NCBI RefSeq assembly: GCF_009831655.1
Contig: NZ_WRPA01000001.1
Coordinates: 248,001-312,000 of the forward strand
Length of the DNA: 64,000 nucleotides
Reading direction: 5' to 3'
Origin: Shewanella insulae
Lineage (GTDB): Bacteria; Pseudomonadota; Gammaproteobacteria; Enterobacterales; Shewanellaceae
This document shows, piece after piece, positions 25,374-34,114 of the stretch. The first letter of the stretch is position 1. Every line of letters starts with the position of its first letter. The translations under genes and the position numbers were made by a program. A model generated the notes under the pieces. It was not told the DNA's origin and searched no databases. It saw nothing but the letters and a program-made list of their open reading frames with translations.

Positions 25374-26588
25374 CTATTGGCTGTAATCGGAAAGGAAGTC
25401 GCCAAACTCCACCAGCGCCTTATTCAAGTCCTCTTTGTGGGGCAGGAAGACCACCCTGAGGTGGTCGGGCTCTGGCCAGTTAAAGGCGGTGCCTTGTACC
25501 AGGAGTATTTTCTTTTCTTTGAGTAGATCCAGCACCAGGCGTTCGTCGTCCCTCAGGTTGAACTTCTTGGCGTCCAGTTTCGGGAAGGCATACAAGGCGC
25601 CTTTAGGCTTCTTACAACTTACCCCGGGGATCTGATTGAGCAGTTCATAACAGGTGTCACGCTGTTGGGTCAGGCGACCATCGGGTGACACCAATTCATT
25701 GATGCTCTGATAGCCACCCAGCGCCGTCTGAATAGCGTGCTGATTGGGCACGTTAGAGCACAGGCGCATGGAAGCCAGCATGTCTAAGCCTTCGATATAG
25801 CTCTTAGCGGCCTTTAGGTTACCCGAGAGCATCATCCAGCCGACCCTAAAGCCCGCGGCGCGGTATGACTTGGAGAGACCGTTGAAGGTTACGGTAAGAA
25901 TATCGTCCGACAGGGTCGCAGCCGGAATATGTGTCTCGCCATCATAGAGGATCTTGTCGTAGATCTCGTCGGCAAACAGGATGATGTCGTGTTGGCGACA
26001 CAGCTCTATGACCTCAAGCAGTAACTCGCGGGAGTAGACGGCGCCGGTTGGGTTGTTGGGGTTGATCAACACTATGCCTCGGGTGCGACTGTTTATCTTG
26101 GCTTTGATGTCGTCGAGATCGGGAAACCAGTCGGAGTCCTCGTCGCAGCGATAGTGCTGCGCCTTGCCGCCGGAGAGATGCACTGCTGCCGTCCATAGTG
26201 GATAGTCGGGTGAGGGGACCAGTACCTCATCGTCGCCGTTGAGCAGGCCCTGCATCGCCATCACGATAAGTTCTGACACGCCATTGCCTATGTAGATATC
26301 TTCGATATCGACGCCAAACAGCCCCAGGCTTTGGTAATGCTGCACGATAGCCTTACGCGCCGAGAACAGCCCCTTAGACTCGCTATAGCCTTGGGCGCTG
26401 GGCAGGTTGAGGATCACGTCGCGTACTATCTCTTCCGGCGCCTCGAAACCAAAGGGGGCCGGGTTACCTATGTTGAGCTTGAGGATGCGATGGCCTTCAT
26501 CTTCCAGGCGTCTCGCCTCCTTATGAACTGGCCCGCGGATGTCGTAACAGACGGTGTCGAGTTTATTGGACTTAATGATAGGGCGCAT
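25374..26588 (-). CDS. alaA: Alanine aminotransferase AlaA
   Basis: The product has 404 residues, close to E. coli AlaA (YfbQ). It is a class I PLP aminotransferase making alanine from pyruvate and glutamate. The PLP lysine lies in TFNGLSKSYRAAGFRVGW (near residue 240) and the phosphate and cofactor contacts in NPNNPTGAVYSRE and DEIYDKILYDG. The C-terminal DHLRVVFLPHKEDL completes the fold, with the carboxylate-binding Arg. The start MRPIIKSNKLD is typical. It lies upstream of yfbR with its own terminator in between. Confidence 0.96.
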   Translation of the reverse strand: MRPIIKSNKLDTVCYDIRGPVHKEARRLEDEGHRILKLNIGNPAPFGFEAPEEIVRDVILNLPSAQGYSESKGLFSARKAIVQHYQSLGLFGVDIEDIYIGNGVSELIVMAMQGLLNGDDEVLVPSPDYPLWTAAVHLSGGKAQHYRCDEDSDWFPDLDDIKAKINSRTRGIVLINPNNPTGAVYSRELLLEVIELCRQHDIILFADEIYDKILYDGETHIPAATLSDDILTVTFNGLSKSYRAAGFRVGWMMLSGNLKAAKSYIEGLDMLASMRLCSNVPNQHAIQTALGGYQSINELVSPDGRLTQQRDTCYELLNQIPGVSCKKPKGALYAFPKLDAKKFNLRDDERLVLDLLKEKKILLVQGTAFNWPEPDHLRVVFLPHKEDLNKALVEFGDFLSDYSQ

Positions 26589-26814
26589 CGAAACCTCGTG
26601 ATTGCCAGTAAAGAAAAAGCTGATCGTGTGAAAGCTCGTAAGTTATCGAACAATAACGAAAAAAACTATTGTTTAAAAGGGGCTTTACCGCAATTTAGTA
26701 AATATTTTTAGAGGAATATACTGAAGGAGTTATTTACGAAAATCAAAACTAGTGATTTATTCTGCAGGCGTGCAAAGATAAAGGTGTAATCACTGTCTGT
26801 GTAAGCTGTAGGTA

Positions 26815-26845
26815 CAAAAAAGCCAGCGAAATACGCTGGCTTTTA
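26815..26845 (-). terminator. Terminator of efp
   Basis: AAAAAAGCCAGCG AAATA CGCTGGCTTTTA immediately downstream of the efp stop at 26866. Confidence 0.88.
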
Positions 26846-26865
26846 CTATCGAGTTAACGGCTTGT

Positions 26866-27426
26866 TTAAGCGCGTTTCTTAAACTCGTGGGTACGAGTGT
26901 CAATCTCGATCAGATCGCCGGTCTTAACGAAGTCAGCAACGCTCAGGGTTGCACCACCAGCGATAGTGGCAGGCTTCATGACCTTACCAGAGGTGTCGCC
27001 ACGTGCTGAAGGCTCGGTGTAGGTCACTTCACGTACAACAGTTGTTGGTAGTTCAACAGAGATAGCCTTACCTTCGTAGAAAGTCACCTGGCACTGTTCT
27101 TCCATACCGTCAACGATGTAAGCCGCTGCATCGCCAAGGTTATCAGCTTCAACGTCATACTGGTTGTACTCTGCATCCATGAAGACATACATAGGATCGG
27201 CAAAGTATGAATAAGTACAATCAAGACGGTCTAGAATGATATCTTCCATCTTGTCTTCACCCTTAAAGGTGGTTTCGGTAGATGAATCTTGAAGTAGGTT
27301 CTTCAGCTTCATCTTAACGATAGCCGCGTTACGGCCTGAGCGAGTTGTTTCAGTCTTTTGAACAACCCATGGGCTGCCATCTAACATGATCACGTTACCG
27401 GGACGGAGTTCATGAGCAGTTTTCAT
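26866..27426 (-). CDS. efp: Elongation factor P, Arg32 (rhamnosylated) type
   Basis: The product has 186 residues in three beta-barrel domains (about 1-65, 66-128, 129-186). EF-P relieves ribosome stalling at proline runs. The tip of domain I reads TTRSGRNAA, placing Arg at position 32 where Lys34-type EF-Ps carry lysine. In the Arg32 class the residue is rhamnosylated by EarP, and earP is the next gene upstream in the same orientation. [14 protein letters not shown] and the closing THEFKKRA are the expected ends. The pairing strongly supports the modification. Confidence 0.97.
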   Translation of the reverse strand: MKTAHELRPGNVIMLDGSPWVVQKTETTRSGRNAAIVKMKLKNLLQDSSTETTFKGEDKMEDIILDRLDCTYSYFADPMYVFMDAEYNQYDVEADNLGDAAAYIVDGMEEQCQVTFYEGKAISVELPTTVVREVTYTEPSARGDTSGKVMKPATIAGGATLSVADFVKTGDLIEIDTRTHEFKKRA

Positions 27427-27473
27427 TTCTCTGTTTCCTATATTTTAGGGTGTTTCTATTTCAACGCAGTATC

Positions 27474-28643
27474 TTAGCTATTTTTAACGAATTGAACTAG
27501 TCGTGTTGCAAGATCTGCATCATTTAATGCTTCATTCGGCCAGTTTTGTGCGTGTTGCGTGAGGGCCGAATGTGCGTTATCCACTTGCTGCCAAAGGGAA
27601 GGCAGTGTCTCTTGGGCGCCTTGGTTAAAGCCAATATTGAGCTTTTTCCAGGCACTGGCGATTTCTGGGGCCAGATTATGACAATAAAATGCCATAAAGG
27701 CTTCTAATTTTATCAGGTGATAATCTTCTTCCTGGGGATAGATATGCCAGATGAAGGGCTTTGCTGCCCATTGGGCGCGCAGGAAGGAGTCTTCACCGCG
27801 CACGATATTGAAGTCTGAGCTCCAAAGCAGACGATCGTAGCCTTGCTGATCTGTCATCGGCAGCAGATGTATGGTCAGCTTACCGTGGCTATAACGGCTC
27901 CCCGGTGTCAAAGGCCCTTGCGGGTCGACGAAGGCCCCCAGACTATTGAGGCTGCGCCCGATAGGCACTAGTAGGTGAATCTGATTATCACCCTGTTGCC
28001 AATGGCGGCAAAGGGCCTCGAGGCTATCGCTCTCATAGCTGAACAGGCTGATGACAGTATGATCAGTTTGTATGCCACTGAGCCCTAATGTCTCAAAAAA
28101 AGCCTGCCGCTCGTTATTGTCCTGCCAGGCTTGCCTGCGTTGGAGCAGATCGGCTTCGCAGATGAGACCGCCTGTTTTAGGGGTAAAGCCTGGGAAATAA
28201 AACTGTTTCTTTAGACCGCTGCGCTGCAGCGAGGGCAGTCCGTGGCAGCCCTCGACCCAATCTTCTGCGCTCAGGTACTCAAGATTCAGCCAGACGGGGA
28301 CCTGATTACCGCTTCGATGCAAGGCGGTGATCTGGTCTAGCACCTCTGGCGGCAGTTCACAGGCAAACGCCTCGATAAGCACGTCGCCCGGCTGATACTC
28401 CTGGGTCAGCGGCGTGTCCCAATGTTTTATGCAGACCCCTTCGAAGTTTTGGCTCGCGCACTTGGGATCCAGCTTAGGCAAGATATGGCCAAAGCTTGCT
28501 AAGTCGTCCACCCAGAGATTGACGGCTAATCCATATTCCTTCGCCAGCTGTTTGGCCAGACGCCAGGTGACGCCTATATCGCCATAGTTATCGACGACGG
28601 CGCAGAAGATGTCCCAGTGGTTGGCTTGTGTTTGACTCTGCAT
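27474..28643 (-). CDS. earP: EF-P arginine rhamnosyltransferase EarP
   Basis: The product has 389 residues. EarP (GT-B fold) transfers rhamnose from dTDP-rhamnose to Arg32 of EF-P. The N-terminal VVDNYGDIGVTWRLAKQL contains the two aspartates near residues 18-21 that form the catalytic site in studied EarPs, and RGEDSFLRAQWAAKPFIWHIYPQEEDYH is the nucleotide-sugar-binding segment with the conserved Glu. It ends 47 bp before efp, so efp can be read from the same transcript. Making dTDP-rhamnose needs rml genes, which are not in this window. Confidence 0.95.
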   Translation of the reverse strand: MQSQTQANHWDIFCAVVDNYGDIGVTWRLAKQLAKEYGLAVNLWVDDLASFGHILPKLDPKCASQNFEGVCIKHWDTPLTQEYQPGDVLIEAFACELPPEVLDQITALHRSGNQVPVWLNLEYLSAEDWVEGCHGLPSLQRSGLKKQFYFPGFTPKTGGLICEADLLQRRQAWQDNNERQAFFETLGLSGIQTDHTVISLFSYESDSLEALCRHWQQGDNQIHLLVPIGRSLNSLGAFVDPQGPLTPGSRYSHGKLTIHLLPMTDQQGYDRLLWSSDFNIVRGEDSFLRAQWAAKPFIWHIYPQEEDYHLIKLEAFMAFYCHNLAPEIASAWKKLNIGFNQGAQETLPSLWQQVDNAHSALTQHAQNWPNEALNDADLATRLVQFVKNS

Positions 28644-28748
28644 GGGGCGTGTTTAGCTTACTTTCTTGGTTACTCGGGTGAGTGTTAAACTCTGTATCTC
28701 TTGCTAAGGCGAGAGAGCATTCATACATCAGGGCTTATATATTAGCGC

Positions 28749-28779
28749 TAAAAAAAGCGGCTATTGCCGCTTCTTTTTG
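28749..28779 (-). terminator. Terminator of fldA
   Basis: AAAAAAAGCGGC TATT GCCGCTTCTTTTT just beyond the fldA stop at 28794. Confidence 0.85.
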
Positions 28780-28793
28780 ATGGAACCGAAAGA

Positions 28794-29321
28794 TTAATCT
28801 TCCAGCTCTGCCAGGCACATCTCTTCGTAGATCTGCTTAACCCAGGCATCGACACGTTCTTCGGTCAGTTCTGGTTGACGGTCTTCGTCGATACCCAGAC
28901 CCACGAAGTGCTTATCGTCGGCCATGCCCTTAGAGGCCTCGAAGTCATAGCCGTCGGTTGGCCAGTGACCGATAACCACTGCGCCGCGCGCTTCGACGAT
29001 CTCGTTAACCATGCCCATGGCATCGAGGAAATACTCGGCGTAATCTTCCTGATCGCCACAACCAAAGATAGCGACCAGCTTACCGTCGAAATCGATCTGT
29101 TCTAATTCAGGGAAGAAATCGTCCCAATCGCATTGGGCTTCACCGTAATACCAGGTAGGGATACCGAATAGCAGCAGATCATATTCTGCAATCTGTTCTT
29201 TGGTACTCTTAGCGATATCCTTAACGTCGACCATCTTCTTGCCCAGCTTCTTCTGGATCATCTTGGCGACGGCTTCGGTATTACCTGTATCACTGCCGAA
29301 AAAAAGACCTACAGTTGCCAT
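28794..29321 (-). CDS. fldA: Flavodoxin I
   Basis: The product has 175 residues, the length of long-chain flavodoxin. It is an FMN electron carrier in the cytosol. The phosphate-binding loop FGSDTGNTEAVAK is at residues about 8-20, FGIPTWYYGEAQCDWDDF surrounds the isoalloxazine ring, and FGCGDQEDYAEYFLDAMG is the second FMN loop. FldA usually serves biotin synthase, IspG/H and ribonucleotide reductase activation. It is followed downstream by earP and preceded by ybfE in the same orientation; E. coli keeps fldA with ybfE too. Confidence 0.97.
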   Translation of the reverse strand: MATVGLFFGSDTGNTEAVAKMIQKKLGKKMVDVKDIAKSTKEQIAEYDLLLFGIPTWYYGEAQCDWDDFFPELEQIDFDGKLVAIFGCGDQEDYAEYFLDAMGMVNEIVEARGAVVIGHWPTDGYDFEASKGMADDKHFVGLGIDEDRQPELTEERVDAWVKQIYEEMCLAELED

Positions 29322-29371
29322 TGTCTTTCCTTTATCTAGTTCACTGACGTTTGTTTCAACACCACTTAAGC

Positions 29372-29644
29372 TCAGCTTCTGACCTGCTTAAGCAGTATCG
29401 ATTCGATTAATTGGCTGCGGCTGATGTTACTGGCCAAAGCCTTTTCATTCAAGGCGTCGTATAAATCTTGTGACACCTTTAACTCTATTCGTTTTAATCC
29501 TGCGGCTCTGTCGCGTTGGATCTGATTTCGCTTGTTGACCTTTAGTTGTTGCTCTCGGGGAAGGGGATTACTGCGAGGACGTCCTCGGCGTTTCTCCGTA
29601 GCAAACAGGTCTATCGTTGTTCTGTCTGAAGATTCTTTTGCCAT
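29372..29644 (-). CDS. ybfE: YbfE family protein (LexA-regulated in E. coli)
   Basis: The product has 90 residues: a basic N-terminal region (TEKRRGRPRSNPL, which contains an AT-hook-like GRPR), then a helical C-terminal half (KRIELKVSQDLYDALNEKAL..SRSQLIESILL) that looks like a ribbon-helix-helix DNA-binding fold. In E. coli ybfE is SOS-controlled; no CTGT-N8-ACAG site was seen upstream here. It lies between fldA and the DUF2788 gene, with 11 bp and 50 bp gaps, and probably shares an operon with both. Confidence 0.88.
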   Translation of the reverse strand: MAKESSDRTTIDLFATEKRRGRPRSNPLPREQQLKVNKRNQIQRDRAAGLKRIELKVSQDLYDALNEKALASNISRSQLIESILLKQVRS

Positions 29645-29655
29645 CGAATGTTCGT

Positions 29656-29877
29656 CTAACCTATACCAGAGCTCTCCCAGGAGAGTTGGATCAAGCCCTT
29701 AGCTATAAACCCGGCGCAGCCGAGAAATAATACTAACCAAACAATATAGCGGCCAAATTTAGGGACATTTCCCTGCTTGAGCACGTCATGTATTGCCATA
29801 CCAATAAAGAAAAATATCGCCGCAAAAAACAGGTTTAAGCCAACAGCCTCTATCTGTTCCATGTACTGAGATAACAT
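29656..29877 (-). CDS. DUF2788 small membrane protein
   Basis: The product has 73 residues with two hydrophobic helices, about residues 13-32 (LNLFFAAIFFFIGMAIHDVL) and 45-66 (YIVWLVLFLGCAGFIAKGLI), separated by the basic loop KQGNVPKFGR. This matches the DUF2788 family as I remember it. The role is unknown. The gene is directly upstream of ybfE in the same orientation. Confidence 0.83.
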   Translation of the reverse strand: MLSQYMEQIEAVGLNLFFAAIFFFIGMAIHDVLKQGNVPKFGRYIVWLVLFLGCAGFIAKGLIQLSWESSGIG

Positions 29878-29958
29878 GCTGCGTTCCCTCAGGCTAAAAA
29901 AAGAGGCGCGAATATACCATAGTTAAGTGATATCTGCTACACGCTTTACTGACAAGAT

Positions 29959-30753
29959 TCAGTCATTTTGCGCGATAAACTCGGCGACGATGCGATTGAA
30001 AATAGCCGGTTTTTGTGCGTGTAACCAATGACCTGTACCGGCCAACGATTTGGCCTGGATCTTAGGAAACTGGGACAAAAACCCTTGGCGGTGCGCCGCG
30101 GTGACATAGTCTGAATCTGCGCCGCGAATGCACAGGCTAGGGCCTTTGTATTGTTTATCTGCCAGCGGCCAGCCGATAAGGTGATCATAGCTGGACTTTA
30201 GCCCGGTAAGGTTCATCTTCCAGGCAAAGCCTTGCTCGTCCTTAGTGAGGTTTTTCAGCAGAAACAGCGCCGTACCTTCATCTATACCGGCGCTAAGCAG
30301 CTGCTTTTGTGCATCGGCGCGGTTAGCCAGCGCGCTAAGGTCCAGGTTGCTCAGGCCGGCAAATACCTTTTGATGTCTGGGTTGATAGGCAACGGGGGCG
30401 ATATCCGCTGCCACCAGGCTCTTTACCCGATCGCCATAGAGCAGCGCCGTGGCCATGGCAATCTTACCGCCCATGGAGTGGCCGACCAGGTGCGCCGATT
30501 CTAGCTCGAGTTCGTCCATCAGGCCGATGACGGCCTCGGCCAGCATGGGATAATCCATGTTGGGCCAGTGAGGGCTGAGGCCGTGGTTAGGTACATCGAG
30601 GCGGATCACTTGGTGCTTATCGAGTGAGTTACCTAGGCTCTTAAGGTTATCCAGGTTGCCAAACAGGCCGTGGATAAGGATAACCGGGCTACCTTCTCCC
30701 GATTGGGTGTAATTCAAGCTGGTCATGGAGGCTGGTCTTGGAAAGTTAAGCAT
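29959..30753 (-). CDS. ybfF: Esterase YbfF (alpha/beta hydrolase)
   Basis: The product has 264 residues from the ATG at 30753; a second ATG at 30726 (MTSLNYTQSG) is possible, and neither has a clear ribosome-binding site. The alpha/beta hydrolase elements are the oxyanion loop HGLFGNLDNL, the nucleophile elbow GHSMGG (Ser near residue 97), the acid in RGADSDYV and the His in GTGHWLHAQKP. YbfF of E. coli is an acyl-CoA/short-chain thioesterase-like enzyme. It is divergent from seqA, as in E. coli. Confidence 0.94.
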   Translation of the reverse strand: MLNFPRPASMTSLNYTQSGEGSPVILIHGLFGNLDNLKSLGNSLDKHQVIRLDVPNHGLSPHWPNMDYPMLAEAVIGLMDELELESAHLVGHSMGGKIAMATALLYGDRVKSLVAADIAPVAYQPRHQKVFAGLSNLDLSALANRADAQKQLLSAGIDEGTALFLLKNLTKDEQGFAWKMNLTGLKSSYDHLIGWPLADKQYKGPSLCIRGADSDYVTAAHRQGFLSQFPKIQAKSLAGTGHWLHAQKPAIFNRIVAEFIAQND

Positions 30754-30809
30754 GGAAATAATTGGCTAAATTGTGCCTGTAAATTGCTGTAAAAGACAGC
30801 ATTAAGCGC

Positions 30810-30960
30810 GATCGCGCCTTTCTCTGGCGGGTTTTTGCGCACTTGAGGGGTAATTTATTGATCTTGTAACCAAGTTGTGGATTTTTAATGCGATCGCTCT
30901 TTATTCCGGTGGGAAAGATAGCATACACTTGAACGGATCTGGCATCAGTTGCTGCGGATC
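30810..30960. promoter_or_regulatory. GATC-rich ybfF-seqA intergenic region
   Basis: Five GATC sites lie at 30810, 30860, 30892, 30936 and 30957, together with TGTGGATTT, a weak DnaA-box match (30877-30885). SeqA binds pairs of hemimethylated GATC, so the cluster ahead of its own gene could give autoregulation. GATC is also common in this genome's coding DNA, so the enrichment should be measured. Confidence 0.45.
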
Positions 30961-31015
30961 GCATTCGCGATAACAATAACCTAATTACCTTTACCGTCTA
31001 AGGAAGATTCTAGTC

Positions 31016-31546
31016 ATGAAATATATTGAGATTGATGAAGAGCTATATCGCCATATTGCCAGCAAGACAGAGCGCATAGGAGAGAGTGCTTCAGAGATCC
31101 TGCGACGATTACTCGGCCTAGACGTAGAGACGGTTGCCATGGAGCAGCCTAAGCAGATCAGCCAGCCAGGCCTGGATAAAGAGGTGGCGCAAACCCAACA
31201 TGTGGCTGCGATCGATCCTGAGACGCTGATCGATAAGGCCGCGCTAGCCCAGCAAAAGGGCGCCGTCGGCCGTTTCCTGTTTACCTTAGAAGCTATCTAT
31301 AAGGCCACGCCAACTCAGTTCGACCAAGTGCTGCAGATCCAGGGGCGCGATCGTCTCTATTTCGCTACCTCGAAAGAATCGCTACTCAAGGCCAGTAAGT
31401 CGGCCAACCCGAAAGAGATAGGCAACAGCGGCTTCTGGGTTACCACGAATAACAACACGGCGAAAAAGCGCACCATCCTAAGCGAAGTGCTGGGTCAGTT
31501 CGGCGTGCAAGAAAAACAGATTGAATCCATTATCGGTCATATTTAA
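31016..31546 (+). CDS. seqA: Replication initiation negative regulator SeqA
   Basis: The product has 176 residues, close to E. coli SeqA (181). It binds hemimethylated GATC sites, sequesters oriC after initiation and organises newly replicated DNA. The N-terminal multimerisation region is MKYIEIDEELYRHIASKTERIGESASEILRRLL (residues about 1-35), followed by a flexible linker and the DNA-binding domain with FLFTLEAIYK and RDRLYFATSKE. AAGGAAG lies upstream of the ATG. It is followed 44 bp later by pgm in the same direction, the E. coli order. Confidence 0.96.
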   Translation: MKYIEIDEELYRHIASKTERIGESASEILRRLLGLDVETVAMEQPKQISQPGLDKEVAQTQHVAAIDPETLIDKAALAQQKGAVGRFLFTLEAIYKATPTQFDQVLQIQGRDRLYFATSKESLLKASKSANPKEIGNSGFWVTTNNNTAKKRTILSEVLGQFGVQEKQIESIIGHI

Positions 31547-31590
31547 GTGAGATACTGAGGCTCAATCTACCCGACACTTAGGAGTACATT

Positions 31591-33246
31591 TTGGCGCTAC
31601 ACGAGCGAGCCGGCAAACCGGCACAACAAAGGGACTTGGTTAATATTCCTAAACTGATGAGCCACTACTATCGGCTCTCACCGGATGTGACCATTGACGC
31701 GCAGAAGGTTACATTCGGCACCTCGGGTCACAGAGGCTGTGCCTTCAATAAGAGTTTCAACGAAAAACATATCCTGGCAATCGTCCAGGCAGTAGTCGAT
31801 CATCGTATCGAGGCGGGCATCGAGGGGCCGATGATCGTCGGCATAGATACCCATGCACTGTCTCAGGCGGCTTATGTTACGGCGCTTGAGGTGTTAACCG
31901 CCAACGGCATTCAGGTGATCGTCGCCAAGGACGATGAATATACCCCGACTCCTGTGGTGTCCCATGCCATCATCAAGGCTAACAGGGAGCAGGGGGCGCC
32001 GCTGACCGATGGTCTTATCATCACGCCTTCCCATAATCCGCCTCAAGATGGCGGCATTAAGTACAATCCGCCCCATGGTGGCCCGGCCGAAGGCAGTATT
32101 ACAGCCTGGGTTGAGCAGCGCGCTAACGAGTATTTGGCTAGGCAACTCGAAGGGGTGAAGCGCCTAACCTATTCTGTGGCGGTCACAACTACCCTTATTC
32201 AAGAGCGCGACCTGATGGCGGACTATGTCGAGGATCTTGAGCAGGTTATCGACATGCAGGCTATCAAGCAGGCTGGCATTCGTATCGGTGTCGATCCTCT
32301 CGGCGGTTCAGGTATCCACTATTGGGCCAAGATTGCCGAGCGCTATGGGCTGGATATCACCCTGGTGAACGATCGCATCGATCCCGCCTTTGGTTTTATG
32401 CCCCTGGATAAGGATGGCAAGATCCGCATGGATTGCTCATCGCCCTATGCCATGGCGGGTTTGTTGGCCCATCAGGATGGCTTCGATATCTGCGTTGGCA
32501 ACGATCCCGATTACGACAGACACGGTATCGTCTGTCCGGGCTGTGGCCTGATGAATCCTAATCACTATCTTGCGGTAGCCATCGAATATCTATTATCTCA
32601 TCGCCCACAGTGGTCGGCCGACCTCAAGATAGGTAAGACACTGGTCTCCAGCGCCATGATAGACAAGGTGTGCATTGAGCAGTCGCGCAGCCTCTGCGAG
32701 GTGCCTGTGGGCTTTAAATGGTTCGTCGACGGCTTGGCCGATGCCAGCTTCGCCTTCGGCGGCGAAGAGAGTGCCGGCGCCGCCTTCCTGCGCCGAGATG
32801 GTGGCAGTTGGTGTACCGATAAGGATGGTTTCATCTTGGCGTTGCTGGCGGCGGAGATCCTGGCGGTAACGGGTAAGACGCCTGCCAAGCTTTATGCCGA
32901 GATGGTCGAGCGTCACGGCGAGAGCTTCTACAAGCGTATCGACTCGCCGGTTAACCCCAAGCGTAAGGCTAAGTTTAACCAGCTGGTAAGCGCGCCGCTG
33001 AATGTCAGTGACCTTGGCTGTGAAGCCATGGCCGGGGATGCGATCCTCGAGGTACTCACCCATGCACCAGGCAATGGTGCGGCCATCGGTGGCCTCAAGG
33101 TGGTTACAGCCAACGCCTGGTTCGCCGCGCGTCCATCGGGCACAGAGGCGCTGTTTAAGCTCTATGGTGAGAGCTTTGTTAGTCAGGAGCATCTAGAGCA
33201 GGTGCTCGACCAGGCCCAGCAGATGATAGAGCGGCTCTTGACTTAG
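31591..33246 (+). CDS. pgm: Phosphoglucomutase (alpha-D-glucose phosphate-specific)
   Basis: The product has 551 residues and starts at TTG, with TAGGAG seven bases upstream; no better ATG is nearby. It interconverts glucose-1-phosphate and glucose-6-phosphate for glycogen and nucleotide-sugar metabolism. The phosphoserine loop is TPSHNPPQDGG, the metal loop is DPDYDRHG and the sugar-binding loop is GEESAGAAF; RPSGTEALFKLY is the C-terminal phosphate-binding segment. It may share transcription with seqA. A perfect-arm terminator follows. Confidence 0.97.
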   Translation: MALHERAGKPAQQRDLVNIPKLMSHYYRLSPDVTIDAQKVTFGTSGHRGCAFNKSFNEKHILAIVQAVVDHRIEAGIEGPMIVGIDTHALSQAAYVTALEVLTANGIQVIVAKDDEYTPTPVVSHAIIKANREQGAPLTDGLIITPSHNPPQDGGIKYNPPHGGPAEGSITAWVEQRANEYLARQLEGVKRLTYSVAVTTTLIQERDLMADYVEDLEQVIDMQAIKQAGIRIGVDPLGGSGIHYWAKIAERYGLDITLVNDRIDPAFGFMPLDKDGKIRMDCSSPYAMAGLLAHQDGFDICVGNDPDYDRHGIVCPGCGLMNPNHYLAVAIEYLLSHRPQWSADLKIGKTLVSSAMIDKVCIEQSRSLCEVPVGFKWFVDGLADASFAFGGEESAGAAFLRRDGGSWCTDKDGFILALLAAEILAVTGKTPAKLYAEMVERHGESFYKRIDSPVNPKRKAKFNQLVSAPLNVSDLGCEAMAGDAILEVLTHAPGNGAAIGGLKVVTANAWFAARPSGTEALFKLYGESFVSQEHLEQVLDQAQQMIERLLT

Positions 33247-33297
33247 CAGCTGTTGCCCTAATCCGTGTTAGCCTAGCCAATAGCGCTGTAAAATTTA

Positions 33298-33340
33298 GTA
33301 CCACAAAAAAGCCAGTGATTCACTGGCTTTTTTGTGGTAC
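33298..33340. terminator. Bidirectional terminator with perfect 21-bp arms
   Basis: Arms 33298-33318 and 33320-33340 are exact complements around a single T, including GCCAGTGA/TCACTGGC with A and T tracts. It separates the convergent genes pgm and msrA and can stop transcription from both sides. Confidence 0.9.
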
Positions 33341-33374
33341 TAACTTGCATCGGGCCGCGTGGAAAAACTAAGGC

Positions 33375-33854
33375 CTAGTAGCTGAGGTGACAGCTAGGTA
33401 GATTGTTCTTTTCTAAATAGTTTTGGTGATACTCTTCGGCCTTGTGAAAGGTGAGCACTGGGACTATCTCGGTCACTATGGGTCTTAGTCCCCACTTACC
33501 GCTACGGGAGAGGGCTAACTTAGAGGCTTCCGCCGTCGCCTTCTGCACTTTGTCGTGGAAGAAGATGGCACTGCGATACTGGCTTCCTATATCGCCGCCT
33601 TGCATGTTGAGCATGGTGGGGTTGTGGTTGCGCCAGAACACATCCAGTAGATCGTCAAAACTCACCCTGGTCTCATCAAACTCCACCTGAACCACCTCGG
33701 CGTGCCCTGTTGTGCCTGTCTTAACCTCTTTATAACTGGTCGCCTTATCATTGCCGCCCATATAGCCGCAGGTGGCAGAGATGACGCCGTCTATCTGCTT
33801 GAAAAAATACTCAACCCCCCAGAAACAGCCTGCGCCAAATGTTGCTAGTGCCAT
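33375..33854 (-). CDS. msrA: Peptide methionine sulfoxide reductase A
   Basis: The product has 159 residues, the compact MsrA form. It repairs oxidised methionine (S-sulfoxide) in proteins. The catalytic Cys lies in GAGCFWGVEYFF (near residue 9). GGGNxxxTSY-type conservation appears as GGNDKATSYKEVKTGTTGHAEVV. The C-terminal LPSCHLSY supplies a candidate recycling cysteine. It is a single gene on the minus strand, convergent with pgm. Nothing is odd. Confidence 0.95.
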   Translation of the reverse strand: MALATFGAGCFWGVEYFFKQIDGVISATCGYMGGNDKATSYKEVKTGTTGHAEVVQVEFDETRVSFDDLLDVFWRNHNPTMLNMQGGDIGSQYRSAIFFHDKVQKATAEASKLALSRSGKWGLRPIVTEIVPVLTFHKAEEYHQNYLEKNNLPSCHLSY

Positions 33855-34114
33855 GTACGACCTCTTCTAAATTTACCCATATCTATTTTTAACCGTCTAA
33901 CCGTTTAGATGGCTAGATGTCCTTATTCTGTATTATTCGGTTAACGAATGCAATAGGGAAAATATGCGTCGATCGACTGGCCCGCGTGGTCGTCCCGTCG
34001 CTTAAATGTTACTATGCTGCCCAACTGATAATAATGCTAATAAATCCAAGGAGTCGCCTTCTTTCCACGAGCTGTGTGTGGGAGTGAAATGGCGATGCAG
34101 TAAAGGAGTTTGCT

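Noticed and set aside
29645..29958. LexA box for ybfE
   Set aside because: Looked for CTGT-N8-ACAG upstream of the ybfE/DUF2788 genes and found none.
32593..33192. 199-codon minus-strand frame opposite pgm
   Set aside because: Antisense shadow; pgm is complete and intact across it.
33855..34114. ArgR site upstream of astE
   Set aside because: No convincing ArgR dyad; AT-rich runs only.
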